From Aphanomyces cochlioides (Eukaryota > Oomycota > Saprolegniomycetes > Saprolegniales > Verrucalvaceae), in assembly GCA_019828595.1 (NCBI GenBank), contig JAHQRK010000010.1, positions 2,046,001 through 2,110,000 on the forward strand: a DNA stretch of 64,000 nt, written 5' to 3'. Position 1 is the first letter of the stretch; each line of letters starts with the position of its first letter. Position numbers and translations under genes: made by a program. The notes below the pieces were generated by a model, which saw nothing but the letters and a program-made list of their open reading frames with translations, made no database searches and was not told the origin of the DNA. Shown here in pieces: positions 11,914 to 23,013 of the stretch.

Positions 11914-12459
11914 ATGGCGATTACACGAAGCACAACGCTGAAGAAGCTCAGTAGACGTCGAGCGATCACGACAACTGGTTTGTGCTCATGCGTTTGGTGC
12001 AAGACGTGGAAGCCCCGTCGAGTGTGCAAGGTCAAGAAATTCTCAACGAAGCAAACAACACCGAAGACTTTACCGAAAAACAAGGCCAAGTCTGTGGCTT
12101 CGCTACCTCCGTCAGATCCAGAGACGTCCTCTCATGTCGATCCCGCGGCAGAATCGCGTCTTGCAAACTTAAAATGTTCCTTGGCTCACGATGGTAACGG
12201 CGTTCCGTTGAATGCGTAATTGGCTTTTATTGACTTGGCAAACAACGTGGACGACTTCTTCATTCTCCAAGTCATCAAAGCCGGGAGATACTACTTTGTC
12301 TTCACGAAATGGGGTCCGACTGGTACGAATGGTCAAACCAAGCTCCAAGGACATCTGAATTTCCTCAATACCTTTCTCGAGAAGACTGGGAATACGTGGG
12401 CGAATCGGTCGTCCTTCATAAAGATCGACGGCAAGTATGTTGCAAGCTCTTCTATGTAA
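11914..12459 (+). pseudogene. WGR-domain protein related to the upstream PARP, in-frame stop
   Basis: The frame begins MAITRSTTLKKLSRRR, resembling the basic N-terminus of the neighbouring PARP. It is broken by TAA at 12217-12219, then continues in the same frame through a WGR domain containing YYFVFTKWGPTGTNGQ, a FLNTFLEKTGNTWANR helix and GKYV. It ends where a WGR domain normally ends, so the ancestral product would be about 180 aa of basic tail plus WGR without a catalytic domain. Adjacency suggests a partial tandem duplication of the PARP gene. The stop points to a pseudogene. No splice pair was found that removes the TAA without losing the domain. Confidence 0.7.
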
Positions 12460-13156
12460 ATGACACTGAAATCGTTACCATTTGTTTGGTCCACGGCACG
12501 AGGAAAAGATGCAACAAAGCGACCGAGTGCGAAAGGAGGCACTGCATCGACACCAGGAGGAAGTGGAGCGCCAAGGGGAGGCTCGTGACCATTTCCCGGC
12601 CAGTTCACATGTCCAGGTGCTCCAGGAGGTAAGGCATAATTTCCACGATGAAGATAGGCCTTCGAGTTCACCAGATCATCCATGTTATGGCACAAAATCA
12701 GTAGCAGATCACCTTCGGAGCATCGGAATCCTTCTCTCTCATGTCGGACGAGGGTTTTGCCGACGTTGTTGGAGCAGTACATTTCCACAACTTCATCGCT
12801 GAGGCCCCAACTCCATAGTTCTAAGGCGACGTCTTTGGACATGTTGAGTGGGTTACACTTCCTGCCAATGCCACGAACAGCTTATGGTGTTTTTCTACAT
12901 CGTCCATCAACAGCCCACCATCCACCGAAAACTTCTCCAGAGACGCATGCTCCACAAACCATGAAGTATCGTCGTCAGTACAAGAATTCGCAGAGTCGCG
13001 ATGACCACGGCTCGCAGTCGCGTTCGATCCACCGAATCCGAAGACCACATTGCGTAATCCCAACGACGTCATGGAACACATTGAGTTCGTCAGTGCAAAT
13101 TTACCCCCCGCAGAATCATCCAAGTCGAGCGATTCCTTACGGCAGAGAGTGATCAT
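12333..13156 (-). CDS. Hypothetical protein, two exons
   Basis: I do not recognise a family. Exon 1 (13156-12859) starts with ATG. A 38-nt GT-AG intron (12821-12858) joins it in frame to exon 2 (12820-12333), giving 261 aa. Exon 2 contains a coherent stretch around SEGDLLLILCHNMDDLVNSK and a proline/glycine-rich segment (ALPPGAPGHVNWPGNG). The last ~40 codons lie antisense to the WGR domain of the neighbouring gene, so the true 3' end may be earlier, near 12460, via another small intron. Support is the frame-preserving intron and protein-like composition only. Confidence 0.4.
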
Positions 13157-14490
13157 GCAGGCACCAGCACTTCAGTGAATCACGCAGCTCAAACGCATGC
13201 AGCATGTATTGTTGCAGCTATTCGGTCTTCATATAAGACTAACAAGTTACTATTATAGATAGTCTCGTTTCGTCATCCTAACTCTATATTTATGGTAATA
13301 CAACGTATCCTGTGTATAATTCATATACTAGTAATCAAAAGAACATAAAGCTTCGAGTTAGTATCGATGCAAAATCTTCTTATTCTCACAGTCAGCGAAG
13401 TTAATTAAAGACCAGCTCGTCTTGTTATCCTGATGATGATTATTTTGCCTGAAATGTTGTGCCGAGAGTAACTCAAATTTACATCATTACATATTGAATC
13501 AACGAGATGACGTGACTTTCCTTTTGACCTCTTAACCATATCCTCTTATTCATTTTAGAGAGGCATGATGTCGCTGTCGAGTTGCAATCGAGCAAATTTT
13601 ATCATATCAATGATGCAACAGCTTCACATGGTGATTTTAAATTCTACCTTGAAATGAAACTGCCACGTCATAATCTTAACTTCATTATCACCTGCGAAGA
13701 CTAAAGAGCGACTGACGTCAGTTGATATCTTATCGACCAGCAACTGGTCAACGAAAGTGCCCCCGTCAACATTTGCAAGCCATGGCGACACTTGTATACA
13801 GTATGGACCATTTTCTGAAAAAAATCATTATTTTAAATGTCTATTCTGAATATATTCGTCCGAAACATTGAAATACAGAGATGAAATTATCATACTGCGA
13901 TTGGTAAATTGGATTAACTGACGATTTTGGTAAAATTTCTTATTCCAAGGAATTTATCCTCTTAACGAGTCTATCATTTTTGGTTTGGTAATTTCTGAGT
14001 CTCAATAATTCATTTTATAATAAGATTCTTGATTGTCATTTTATGTCAATACATTTTTCAAGATAATTCCTAAATATTCCATTGGTTTCTATCTTTTTGT
14101 AAGATTATTGCCATCTCTATTATTCCGAGGGAAGTGTGTACGAGGATATCCCCGATATCCCACTTCACCGAAGGTTAGTTCTTCTCGAGGGGTATCTGAT
14201 GTTGTTGCTGTTGTTGCTGTTGCTGTACCCATTTCTTGAAATTTGTAGACTCACGAAGTTCGAAGTAAATTAAATGGGTAATATAGGTATTATGTATTGA
14301 AATCGAATTTAGAATAATCTACCATGAAATACGGCAATATGCTCCAAAAGTATGTAAAAATGAGAACAGTTATGATTGACCAAATAATGCACGTGAACAA
14401 TATCCAAAATCCGTGATAATCAGTATACAGTAACGAGTATACAACGTTATCCACCCTAAAATTAAAGCAATAAGTCGTCAATATCCACCC
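13157..14490. other. AT-rich intergenic region
   Basis: This stretch of about 1.3 kb is AT-rich with only short random frames. A small GTT/GCT trinucleotide run is visible near 14199-14226. No gene, tRNA or transposon end was recognised. Confidence 0.5.
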
Positions 14491-14650
14491 TTAAACTAAT
14501 GCAATTAGTCGTCAATCCATCACGCGAGTAATTCAATCATACAACTTATACTTTACTCTGTTATCCTCCCATAAACTAATGCAATAAGTCGTCAATTTAT
14601 CACGCGAGTAATTCGATCATACAACATATATTTTACTCTGTTATCCTCCC
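14447..14650. repeat. 80-bp tandem repeat, two full units plus a partial
   Basis: Units at 14491-14570 and 14571-14650 share AAACTAATGCAAT, GTCGTCAAT, CACGCGAGTAATTC and ACTCTGTTATCCTCCC. A degenerate partial unit containing GCAATAAGTCGTCAAT precedes them from about 14447. The repeat lies about 90 bp outside the segment that was copied to 57-61 kb. Confidence 0.85.
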
Positions 14651-15095
14651 TTAAGCTGCTCACACAGTCAAACTAGAATATATAGGTCGCACACTCGTCC
14701 TAGACGACACAGACGACATAGCGTGGAAGTGATCTAAGATCCACTTAAGTTGAAACACTTTGTTGACATTGGTCAAGGGGGGACAGATTGAGCTCGAAGA
14801 TTTGACGAAGATTTCTCGTTTCTACTAGTCGTGCAACGTTGAACAAAGTTTATTCAACGCGCTTGTTATTGTCCTGCACGTTATACGATCTGCTTTGGGC
14901 AGTGTTGGTGGTGCGAAGCAAGGGCGCCCTGTTTCACTCGTCAGCCACAGCGCTCGTTTTCGCATGAGTCGACATTTTGGCATAGCCTCGTCTTGTTATT
15001 GTCGTTTCAACCATGGCTCCAAACGAAATCCTGCTCACTTTCGTTTGGTCATTGTTGAAGTCTTTTCCAACATCATTCAGTGCAATATGCCGAAG

Positions 15096-15965
15096 TTTGA
15101 AGGAGAAAAATCCTGTGAAACTTGGGACATTTGGTAACCCTACACCCTCAAGCCGCCCGACCCGTCGCGTCAACCCGTTCATGTCACTCACGTTGAAGAC
15201 TCCAGACGACCTGGCTTTCCCGGGAACTCCTGGGAAGCGTCGGAACGATCGGAACCAGGAAAGAACCACAATGTTACGAATAGGCGAATTACAGCGGCAT
15301 CCAAACCAGCCCAACTGACTCGCAAAAGGGCAGCTAATAGCTACTGCCACCAATGATACAAGAAGCAACGGCAGAGCCAGTCGACAACGAAGAGTGAGTA
15401 AGAGCAGTCACAAGTGTGAAGAACGACAAGGAGGGTGCACTCACGGTGTCACGACGTGTAAAGAAACCAGATTAGCTTTCCATTAGGATTAAATCGAATA
15501 ATTGACTTCCTCTTTTGCGGTGTATGAGCCACTGAGTTCATCTGCTCTCTTGTTGTGAAGTATCAGCGTCAAGAAGATTGTTGGAGCGGCCGCGTGTATC
15601 GTCAGCGCCCGTGTCCTGTTGTTGGTTGACCGAGTTTCATTCGCGGCGACCTCCTGCTTTCTCCCGGATTGTCCGAGTTTCATTCACGGCGATCTTTGGT
15701 TTCCCTGCCTTGCTGTCAACTGCGACACACCTCTTGTCTGAGCTACAAGAACCCCTCTGCCTCTGCCTGCTTTGCCTGCTCCGTGCCAACTGCGACTGTT
15801 GTCGGCGAAGAGTCAGCCCCCCATTTCACCCCTACTTCCAGACCCTTGCAAAGTCCAGGAAGCCCCCGATCGTACCCGAACTCGGAGTCGAAAGCTCTAC
15901 AAATTACCAGTCACCTAGACATTCTTGTGCGGGCGTGCTTTCTTTGTGCGTCCACCTTTCCCACA
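15096..15965 (+). repeat. 5' LTR of element B
   Basis: The 870-bp repeat matches 26005-26874, with TG(T)G...CACA ends. The first bases here are TTTG where the 3' LTR and the 57-61 kb copy have TGTG, so this LTR has a private first-base change. The end is fixed by the primer binding site 2 bp downstream. Confidence 0.88.
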
Positions 15966-15967
15966 AG

Positions 15968-15984
15968 TGGAGCGCCAGACCGGG
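15968..15984 (+). other. Primer binding site of element B
   Basis: The 17 nt TGGAGCGCCAGACCGGG lie 2 nt after the LTR end and start with TGG, complementary to a tRNA CCA tail. Element A has a comparable site with the same 2-nt spacing. The tRNA identity was not determined. Confidence 0.75.
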
Positions 15985-15995
15985 TTTAGCCTCCA

Positions 15996-17391
15996 ATGAG
16001 TTCGAATACGATCAATGCTGAAGAACCACCACACGTGGTAGAAGAACAACCGCCTCTTGACGAAACGCGCCATCTTACGCCGGTTTCGCCTACGTGGTAT
16101 ACGCAGGAAGGCGAGATTCGGGGACCTCCGGGTCCTCCCTTGTCTTCCTACCGAGGGGATCCCATCCGTCAATCACATGGATCGGGAACACCCTCAGAAC
16201 ACGGCACTACCTCAGGTGCCCAGACTGTGGTCACACAGTCGATGCTTGAGTCCAAGCTTGATGCAAATAATGCCACTCTGATCCGACAATTGATGTCAAT
16301 GATGCGAAAGGCGGAGGACGCCAATCCTTCCCTTCCTGAAGATGACGGCGGCCCTTGGGATCTCGAGGACGAGCCTGCCCCGGTGGGTGTCGCGGAAGAT
16401 CGTACGAGAACACTCAGGCTCATGCCTGTCGAGCCCTTGACCATTTTCGATGGAGAGTTCAGTGATCGAGACACTGCCGGCACTTGGTTGCGGAAGTTCG
16501 AAGAGACCAGCTACGCCTGCCAATGGTCGGATGAAGAGACCCGACGACGATTTCGATTGTATACCACCAAGTATGTACAAGAATGGGTTTCCCAGTTGGA
16601 GGGCCCTCAAAAGCGTACGTGGAGACAATTGCGCCAAAGCTTCATGAAGGAATACGTCCAGAGCGCCATTGATCAAGAAGACTTGTACTACTGCATGTAC
16701 CAAAAACCGCACGAAAAAGTGAGGGCCTACTTCGTCCGACATAACGCTGCGGCTTTGCGAATCGGAGTGGACTATCGGAAAAATCGGCGACATTTGGACC
16801 GACACATCGATCGCTTTGCACGAACATTATACGACCGATCTTTGGGCATGGCCATCAGCCGCCAGCACTTCCAGTCCATTGTTGACTTGGAAAGATTCGT
16901 CGATCGAATGCGTAAATCGGAAGAAATTGACGAATTCATGGGAAAAAGTTACCCTCTGAACCGGCCAACTACGGCGACACCTATGAATTCTCAAGATCGA
17001 ACCAAGGCGAAGAAAGGAAATGTCCAATTTATTGACACCCCCTACGATCGAGCGTCGATGTACGAATCACCACCTGGCATCTCCTACGACATCACGAGCT
17101 GAGATATTTGCCCTTGGGCGAAATTATGGGAATGCCAGGAAAATCAAGTGCAGCGAGTGCGGGAGAGAGCATTACTCAGTAGATGGTCAGTGTTGGGCGA
17201 ACGTCTATTGCGTTCTATGCAACAAAATGGGCCATCCAGACTCGAACTGCTTCAAAGCTTGCCCAATTTGCGTTCCTCCCCACAACAAATACGAAAGATG
17301 CGAAAAAAGGGAGGAGATCGCGGAACTCAAAACATTCCTGGAAGCGCATGGAATTGAAAACATGCCATCATTGGAATGTTTAAACTTGTAA
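15996..17391 (+). CDS. gag and zinc knuckles of element B
   Basis: A 368-aa gag frame starts at ATG 15996, 31 bp after the LTR, and ends at 17102. It contains a coiled N-terminal part and the gag core (SDEETRRRFRLYTTKY, QLRQSFMKEYVQS). The nucleocapsid part follows in the +1 frame up to 17391, with CSECGREHYSVDGQCW, CVLCNKMGHPDSNC and CPIC clusters, ending MPSLECLNL and stop as in element A. The shift near 17095 is shared with the copy at 57-61 kb, so it predates that copying or is programmed frameshifting. Confidence 0.85.
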
Positions 17392-17416
17392 GTCCAGAGG
17401 CCCCGCTGCGCCTCGA

Positions 17417-18310
17417 TTGTGCCGGACTGACTCAAGCACAAACCCACAGAACAAAAAGAAAAAAAGAAGAAAACCCCAAGAAAACCCAAGAAAAATCATC
17501 GACAAAAGTGACGGAAATCTCCAACGAGCAGGAAGAAATCATCAAGAAGAAAAAAGGAAAGCTCCAAGGGATCCCGTGTCACTCTGCATTTTGCATAGAA
17601 AACAAGAAAACAAGAATTCAGTAATTTGGAGTATATCGATCAACTCCGAGAAACCCATAATTTCAACTCACTTCGCCACCAAGGACAGCACAATCTTACC
17701 TTGGGGGTTTGAATTACAAGAAGGCGAGACACTGGGATTTTTCTCGGAGCCAGAGAGAGGACAAAAAGGGAGTCACCAAGCTTTGCTCAATGCAAAAATC
17801 ATGAATCATGACTCAGTAATTCTGGCCGATACCGGAGCCGATCTGAGCGTATTACATTTGAGAGCAGTGGAATGGCTTGGATTACCCATGGATACCCGAC
17901 GGAAGACTCAAATAAATGGACTTGGATCGAATTCTGATTTCACCCTGGGCACCGTACCCGTCAAGACCACAATTGGAAATGGTCTAGTTTATTGCCTCGA
18001 GATCGATGTGTGCGACTTGGGTGATGTCAGTTTCAATGTAGTGCTGGGCATGGATTTCCTCTCTCGAGCTCATGTTACAGTCGATACCGCTAGGCGTGAG
18101 ATGTCGTTGCCAGACGGAGAATGTGTGGAATTATTATATCGACCCACACACTGCCAACGAGGAACCGTACGTTACGTGGAAACAACGAAACAAACTTGGA
18201 TCAACCCGGGGGAATCCATTATTGTCCCCTTTGGAGCAGTTCTCCCCCACATCGAAAGCGACTGTGAATATTGGGTGCACCGGGGAAGAGATGGATCACC
18301 ACCATGTTGA
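17417..18310 (+). CDS. Aspartic protease region of pol, element B
   Basis: The frame carries a lysine-rich linker, then the retropepsin motif VILADTGADLSVLHL and the VVLGMDFLSRAHVTVDTA stretch. It runs out of frame near 18290, where a single missing base (compared with element A) moves the RT sequence into another frame. The inverted copy at 57446-58339 has the same lesion and only a handful of amino-acid differences. Confidence 0.85.
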   Translation: MCRTDSSTNPQNKKKKRRKPQENPRKIIDKSDGNLQRAGRNHQEEKRKAPRDPVSLCILHRKQENKNSVIWSISINSEKPIISTHFATKDSTILPWGFELQEGETLGFFSEPERGQKGSHQALLNAKIMNHDSVILADTGADLSVLHLRAVEWLGLPMDTRRKTQINGLGSNSDFTLGTVPVKTTIGNGLVYCLEIDVCDLGDVSFNVVLGMDFLSRAHVTVDTARREMSLPDGECVELLYRPTHCQRGTVRYVETTKQTWINPGESIIVPFGAVLPHIESDCEYWVHRGRDGSPPC

Positions 18311-20922
18311 GCGGATCAAACAGACTCCCCGTGGCTGCCCGAGTCACCAACATTAGTTCTATGGGGGTGAGCCTATTGCCTCGTACGATTCTGGGAGCCG
18401 TAGCTGCCAGGGGGGAACGACCGATGAATCCCAAAATGATTCGCAAAAATAGCAACCGATATCGTGATTGGGAAGACGAGGTCTATGAGGGAAGCTTCAC
18501 TCGCCGCTTCCTTTCTCGACAAGTGGCAAGCCATGAGCAATCGACCATTCCTCAGAAGAACGAGAGCCAACACATCCCCGGTTTTTTGATGACCAAAGAA
18601 GGCATAAAACCAACAACCGAGATGATCGACGCGAAAATTAGGCAAGAGAAGGAAAGGCTTACCTCTGCCTATTTTTCTATCTCACCGCCAGATCCTCCAC
18701 ACTTTGTCGAGGAAGGAATCGAAGACTCCGAGTTATCAGGGATCTTGCCAGAATTCCAGAGGCACAGCCTCCAGCCGCTAGCATCTTCCTTCTCAATACA
18801 GCGCCGATATTGACCAAGAGGGTTTGGATCCCGAATTGCAAATTAGAGAGGGGATCGACATGACGACGGAAGAGATGGAAAATCAATTGGCCATGATCCC
18901 CGAAATTATTCCAGATGCGGAACCCGTAGACATCGAGAAACTGGATTTCGGAGAACCTGATCAACCCGAAGAAGAGCGGGACAAGATGAAGAGGGTGTTG
19001 ATGAAATACAAGAAATTCTTCATCCACTCTGGCAATGGTCTGCCGCCTGCCGCCAGAGGAGCGGTCTGTGATATTGATGTCGGCAATACCCGTCCAATTG
19101 CCCAACGAGGTCGCCGAGTTCGTCCGGAACATTTGAAACAATTATTTGACCTTCTGAAAGGATTGTTGGATTATGGCTTGATCACTTTTTCCAAATCACC
19201 CTGGGCTTCTCCGATTGTAATAGTGCTAAAGAAGGGTGGATCCAACATTCGCCTTTGTGTTGATTATAGGGCGATAAATGGACTACAGGAATTATTGCTT
19301 TCTCCGATGCCCACCCTAGATACCCTGCTAGCAAATTTTAATGCAATTCAATAGTTCCTCTCCTTGGACAATGCTAGTGGTTTTTGGGTCGTCAGAGCAA
19401 CGAAAAGAGCAAGATTAATTAGCGCCTTTATCTGCCCTTTAGGACATTTTGAGTGGACTCGGATGGCGCAAGGATTGAAAAATGCTCCTATGATTTACCA
19501 GAGAATGATTACCAATGCTTTATTTGGCTTTGTCGATTTGCCTCCGGGGGTTAGTGAAGTGGACGAAATCGGCGAAACCCGAGATATGTTCAAGATTAAT
19601 TATCGCTATCCTCAGGAGTCGATGCCACCCGTAGCAAATAGCACATCCTTTGCAGATGATATTAGTGACGGAGCCGAAACCTGGGACGAAATAGTTGAGC
19701 TTACTGATCGCATTTTGAGACGCCTCACACACTTTAACGTCAGCATTAGTGCCTCCAAAAGCAAGTTTGGTAAGAGGAAAGTCGAATTCCTTGGGCACTG
19801 GATCTCAAGCGAAGGATTATCGGCCAAACCAAAAGGGTTGGAACAATTACTAGAGTTGGAGTTCCCCACTTCTCTCCAAGGAATCCAGTCGTTTCTAGGA
19901 TCATTGAATTTTTATTCCAGGTTCATAGAAAATTATGCCATCAAGGCCAGCAGTCTATATGAATTATCCAGAGAAGACATTGAGGAAGGGCGAATATCTG
20001 ATGCGGCAAAATGTGCATTTGAGGAATTAAAGAGGGATTTCGCCTCCTTGCCAACTCTGAAACATTCGGCTCCGAACAAGGATTGCCATATATTGCTATA
20101 TACGACGGAGTGGGCAATTTCAGCCACATTGTGCCAGGATCAAGATGGATTATTCTTCCCCACCAGGTTTTGTGGCCGAGTGTTAAAGGGTGGAGAGTGT
20201 CGATACGAAGGATGGGCTAAGGAAATATTGGCCCTATTACGCGTCCTGAAGACTTGTTTCTTCGAGGTCCGAAGTAAGGTGTTAGTGGTCTACTCCCGAT
20301 ATTCCCTACTTCAATGGTTGATGAAGGACAAACAAGCAAAAACGGAGAATTTACATTGGGCTGCTATGCTAGCACCGTGGACAATTCAAGTAGTGACTGT
20401 ACAAGAACTGGATGGACGATGGAATTTACCAATAATGTTGACCAACACTATACATCCACCCGATTCAATCACCATGCATGAATTAAAATTGTTCGAACCG
20501 AATCAGGTGAAGTTTGGACTGCAACCGAGGAAAGCCACAATTCCCCGTTTTCCTGGGAGTCAAGAAATTCATATCGCCACCTTTGATGGCACAATCAAAA
20601 TGTCAAATAAATTTGGAGTGTGGTTTGGAGTGCTATCATCTGGAAGCTCCCTGAATGGAGAATACTGTGGGCATCTTACGGCGGATTAGACGATGTGACC
20701 GTTAATGTAGCCGAATACGAAGGAGCTATATTCGCTGTAAGAGCTGCCGCAAATTTCGGGATACGGTCACTGCATGTTTTTGGAGACTCGAAATTGGTCA
20801 TTCATCAAGCCATGGATTGGATGCAATGCAAACAATCTCATCTACAATCGGAGTTGAAAAAGCTGCGGGAATTAGAAATTAGAATGATCCATTCCTTCCC
20901 TGGAGTATCATCATGTGCTTAG
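18271..20922 (+). pseudogene. Reverse transcriptase and RNase H of element B, broken
   Basis: The RT is recognisable from SPWASPIVIVLKKGGSNIRL, AQGLKNAPMIYQRM and the catalytic SFADDISD box, and the RT-proximal connection from RYEGWAKEILALLRVLKT. A second RNase-H-like domain has HIATFDGTIKMSNKFG, AEYEGAIFAV and HVFGDSKLVIHQAMDWMQ. Lesions are frameshifts near 18290, 18800, 20650 and 20910 and a TAG at 19352-19354, where element A has Trp in the same motif (AMQWFLSLDNASG). The catalytic residues survive although the frame does not. Confidence 0.88.
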
Positions 20923-22871
20923 ACAATGGAATGGGAGCGCGGATCACTTGGCGTCAATTGGGATGAAAAATGATGGAGAATGGACTGAATTAAATGACAA
21001 GGATCTCCATGAATTGCATGCGAAAAATCTTCTGCCCGAGTTGATCATGATAAAAGAGGAGGAGATTGTCGGTAGCCCCAATCATCCCCGCTCCATCGAA
21101 GAAAAGGGAAATATAATGGACTTCACCCATCCACGGCCTACCCCAAAAGTCATCGGCTTGAATATGAAAATATGGATTATACGAATTAGCCAAGCTCAGG
21201 ATCGTGAAAAGAAGTGGTTCCAGTTGAAGCAATTTATCCGAGGGAATTTGGACAGCCTGTCTACTGAAGATTGCAAGAGAATCCAGAAAGAAGTGGCTAT
21301 GTACGATATCGGGGAAGAAGGGGCTTTATATCGATTAAATTGGTAAAAAAAGAGGAGCCCCCTACCTGAGCTGCTTTGGACATTGGTCATACCCACTGAA
21401 CTAATTCCTACAATTCTCCAACATGTACATGACAGCACTGAGGGTGGACATTTCAAAGCAAGGATCACTTATGAGCGAGCACGAAAACATTTTTTCTGGC
21501 ATGGAATGTTCACCGATGTAGAGAATTATGTTGGGGCGTGTGGTACCTGTTGACAGGGTGGACCAACACCCCGAGTGGGTGCACGTAGTCCGGGCAATTT
21601 ACTTCCGTCTCACCCTATGGATTTGATTAATTTTGACATCGCTACCGATTTACCCCGACCCTTTGCTGGGAACACCCAACTTGTGGATTTTGTTGACAAT
21701 TTCTCAGGATTAGTGATGTGTAAGGCAACTCCCGATCGACGGGCTCATACTATGGCAAAAGCATTCGAAGAGACTGTATTTAATCGCTTTGGTGCTTGTC
21801 GTGAACTCAGGCATGATCGGGAGCCCTCATTTATGAGCGAAGTATTTACCCATTTTATATATCCATGTTGGGACAAGCACCTATGCCGACCTTCGCTTAC
21901 AGGCCTCAAGCGAATGGAACGGCTGATAGAGCCATCCAAACTCTCATCCGATCGATTAAACTATATATATCAGATCCAAAACAGCGCGATTGGGATGAGT
22001 ATGCAGCTCGGTTAGCGTTTGTCATAAATACGGCGCCTTCAGCGACTCGCCGGGAAACGCCGTTCTTCATCATCCATGGATGGGATCCTTTTACAACCAT
22101 CACGGCTAGTCTACCTCCTACTCGAACGAACAGAGATCACGAATCATACCGATGGAGACTATCTCTATACCAGCAGCACAGGAACAGTCGAATTGCCACC
22201 CATAAATTGTTGGAAGAAGCTATAAAAGAAAGGGCGAGAAATACAATTCCCAACTTCCCACGGATGTTGAAAATAGAGTCAAGGTGGGGGACTCCGTATG
22301 GATGTATATAGACCAAGTCAAAGCCGGTGTGAAGAAGAAATTAGCCCACTTGTGGCATGGTCCCTTCAGGGTGATCGACAAAAAGACGAATTATTCTAGT
22401 ATTTTGGAGTCAACTGAGAGAGAAAATGGCCGCAATCGACGTTTCCATGCAGAGATACACGACTCACGTCTGAAACTGCGACGATTATTCGTGACCAGAC
22501 CAATCGACACCATGGAAAGCCAAAGCCCAGTGGATTTTGAGGAAGAATTATTTTTGCCAGAAGACTCCTTCGAGCCTGACGAGGACCATCGAGTCGTCTT
22601 TGGTATTAGAAATTGTCGTTATCAAGACCATATCAAGGAGTATGAAGTCCAGTTGGAAAAGGGAGGAACCTGGGAATGGGTACCAGCCATCCATTTATTG
22701 CCTTCCGAAATTGTTTATGAATTTGAGCAGGAGAGATTGAAACTGGGTCGGTTGAATATGACCAAGCATGATGGGGTTTTGTCAGGACAAAACGATGAAT
22801 TGAGCGATATAGCAGAAGAACCTGATGAAGATATCCCAGACTTGGAACACATTGAACAACAGGATGCCTAG
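20915..22871 (+). pseudogene. Integrase and C-terminal domain of element B, broken
   Basis: A linker frame (20915-21346) leads to an HHCC zinc site (HVHDSTEGGHF ... CGTC, 21420-21552) and the integrase core with an NFDIATDLP Asp and an RHDREPSF Asp. Where the catalytic Glu is expected the sequence reads ANGTADRAIQTL, an Asp instead of Glu. Several frameshifts and a TGA (21552) split the core. The final intact frame, 22284-22871, carries an LAHLWHGPFRVIDK beta-barrel segment and an acidic tail ending at 22871. No intact integrase is made. Confidence 0.82.
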
Positions 22872-23013
22872 GTGATGCGGAAATTATTCCGGTTTATATG
22901 ATTTTATTTGGATTACATTGGATTATGCATATTTACCCTGAGAAAATCAAGAATACAAGCAAAAGAATGAATTATACCATTATGGGAAAAAATGGAAAAC
23001 ACTAGCCTTCGCC

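Larger units (their letters stand above)
14735..18537 (+). repeat. Arm 1 of a 3.8-kb inverted repeat (source copy)
   Basis: This 3803-bp segment holds 361 bp of sequence upstream of element B, the 5' LTR, gag, protease and the start of the RT region. It recurs inverted at 57219-61021 with the same overall length and only scattered substitutions and compensating 1-bp indels. The boundaries do not coincide with LTR ends, so this is a DNA copy of a locus rather than a second retrotransposition. Confidence 0.92.

Noticed and set aside
14760..15965. A longer LTR for element B starting at TGTTGACATTGGTCAAGGGGGG
   Set aside because: The start looks like an LTR end and resembles that guessed for element A, but the 3' LTR shows homology only from 26005, so 870 bp is the shared repeat.
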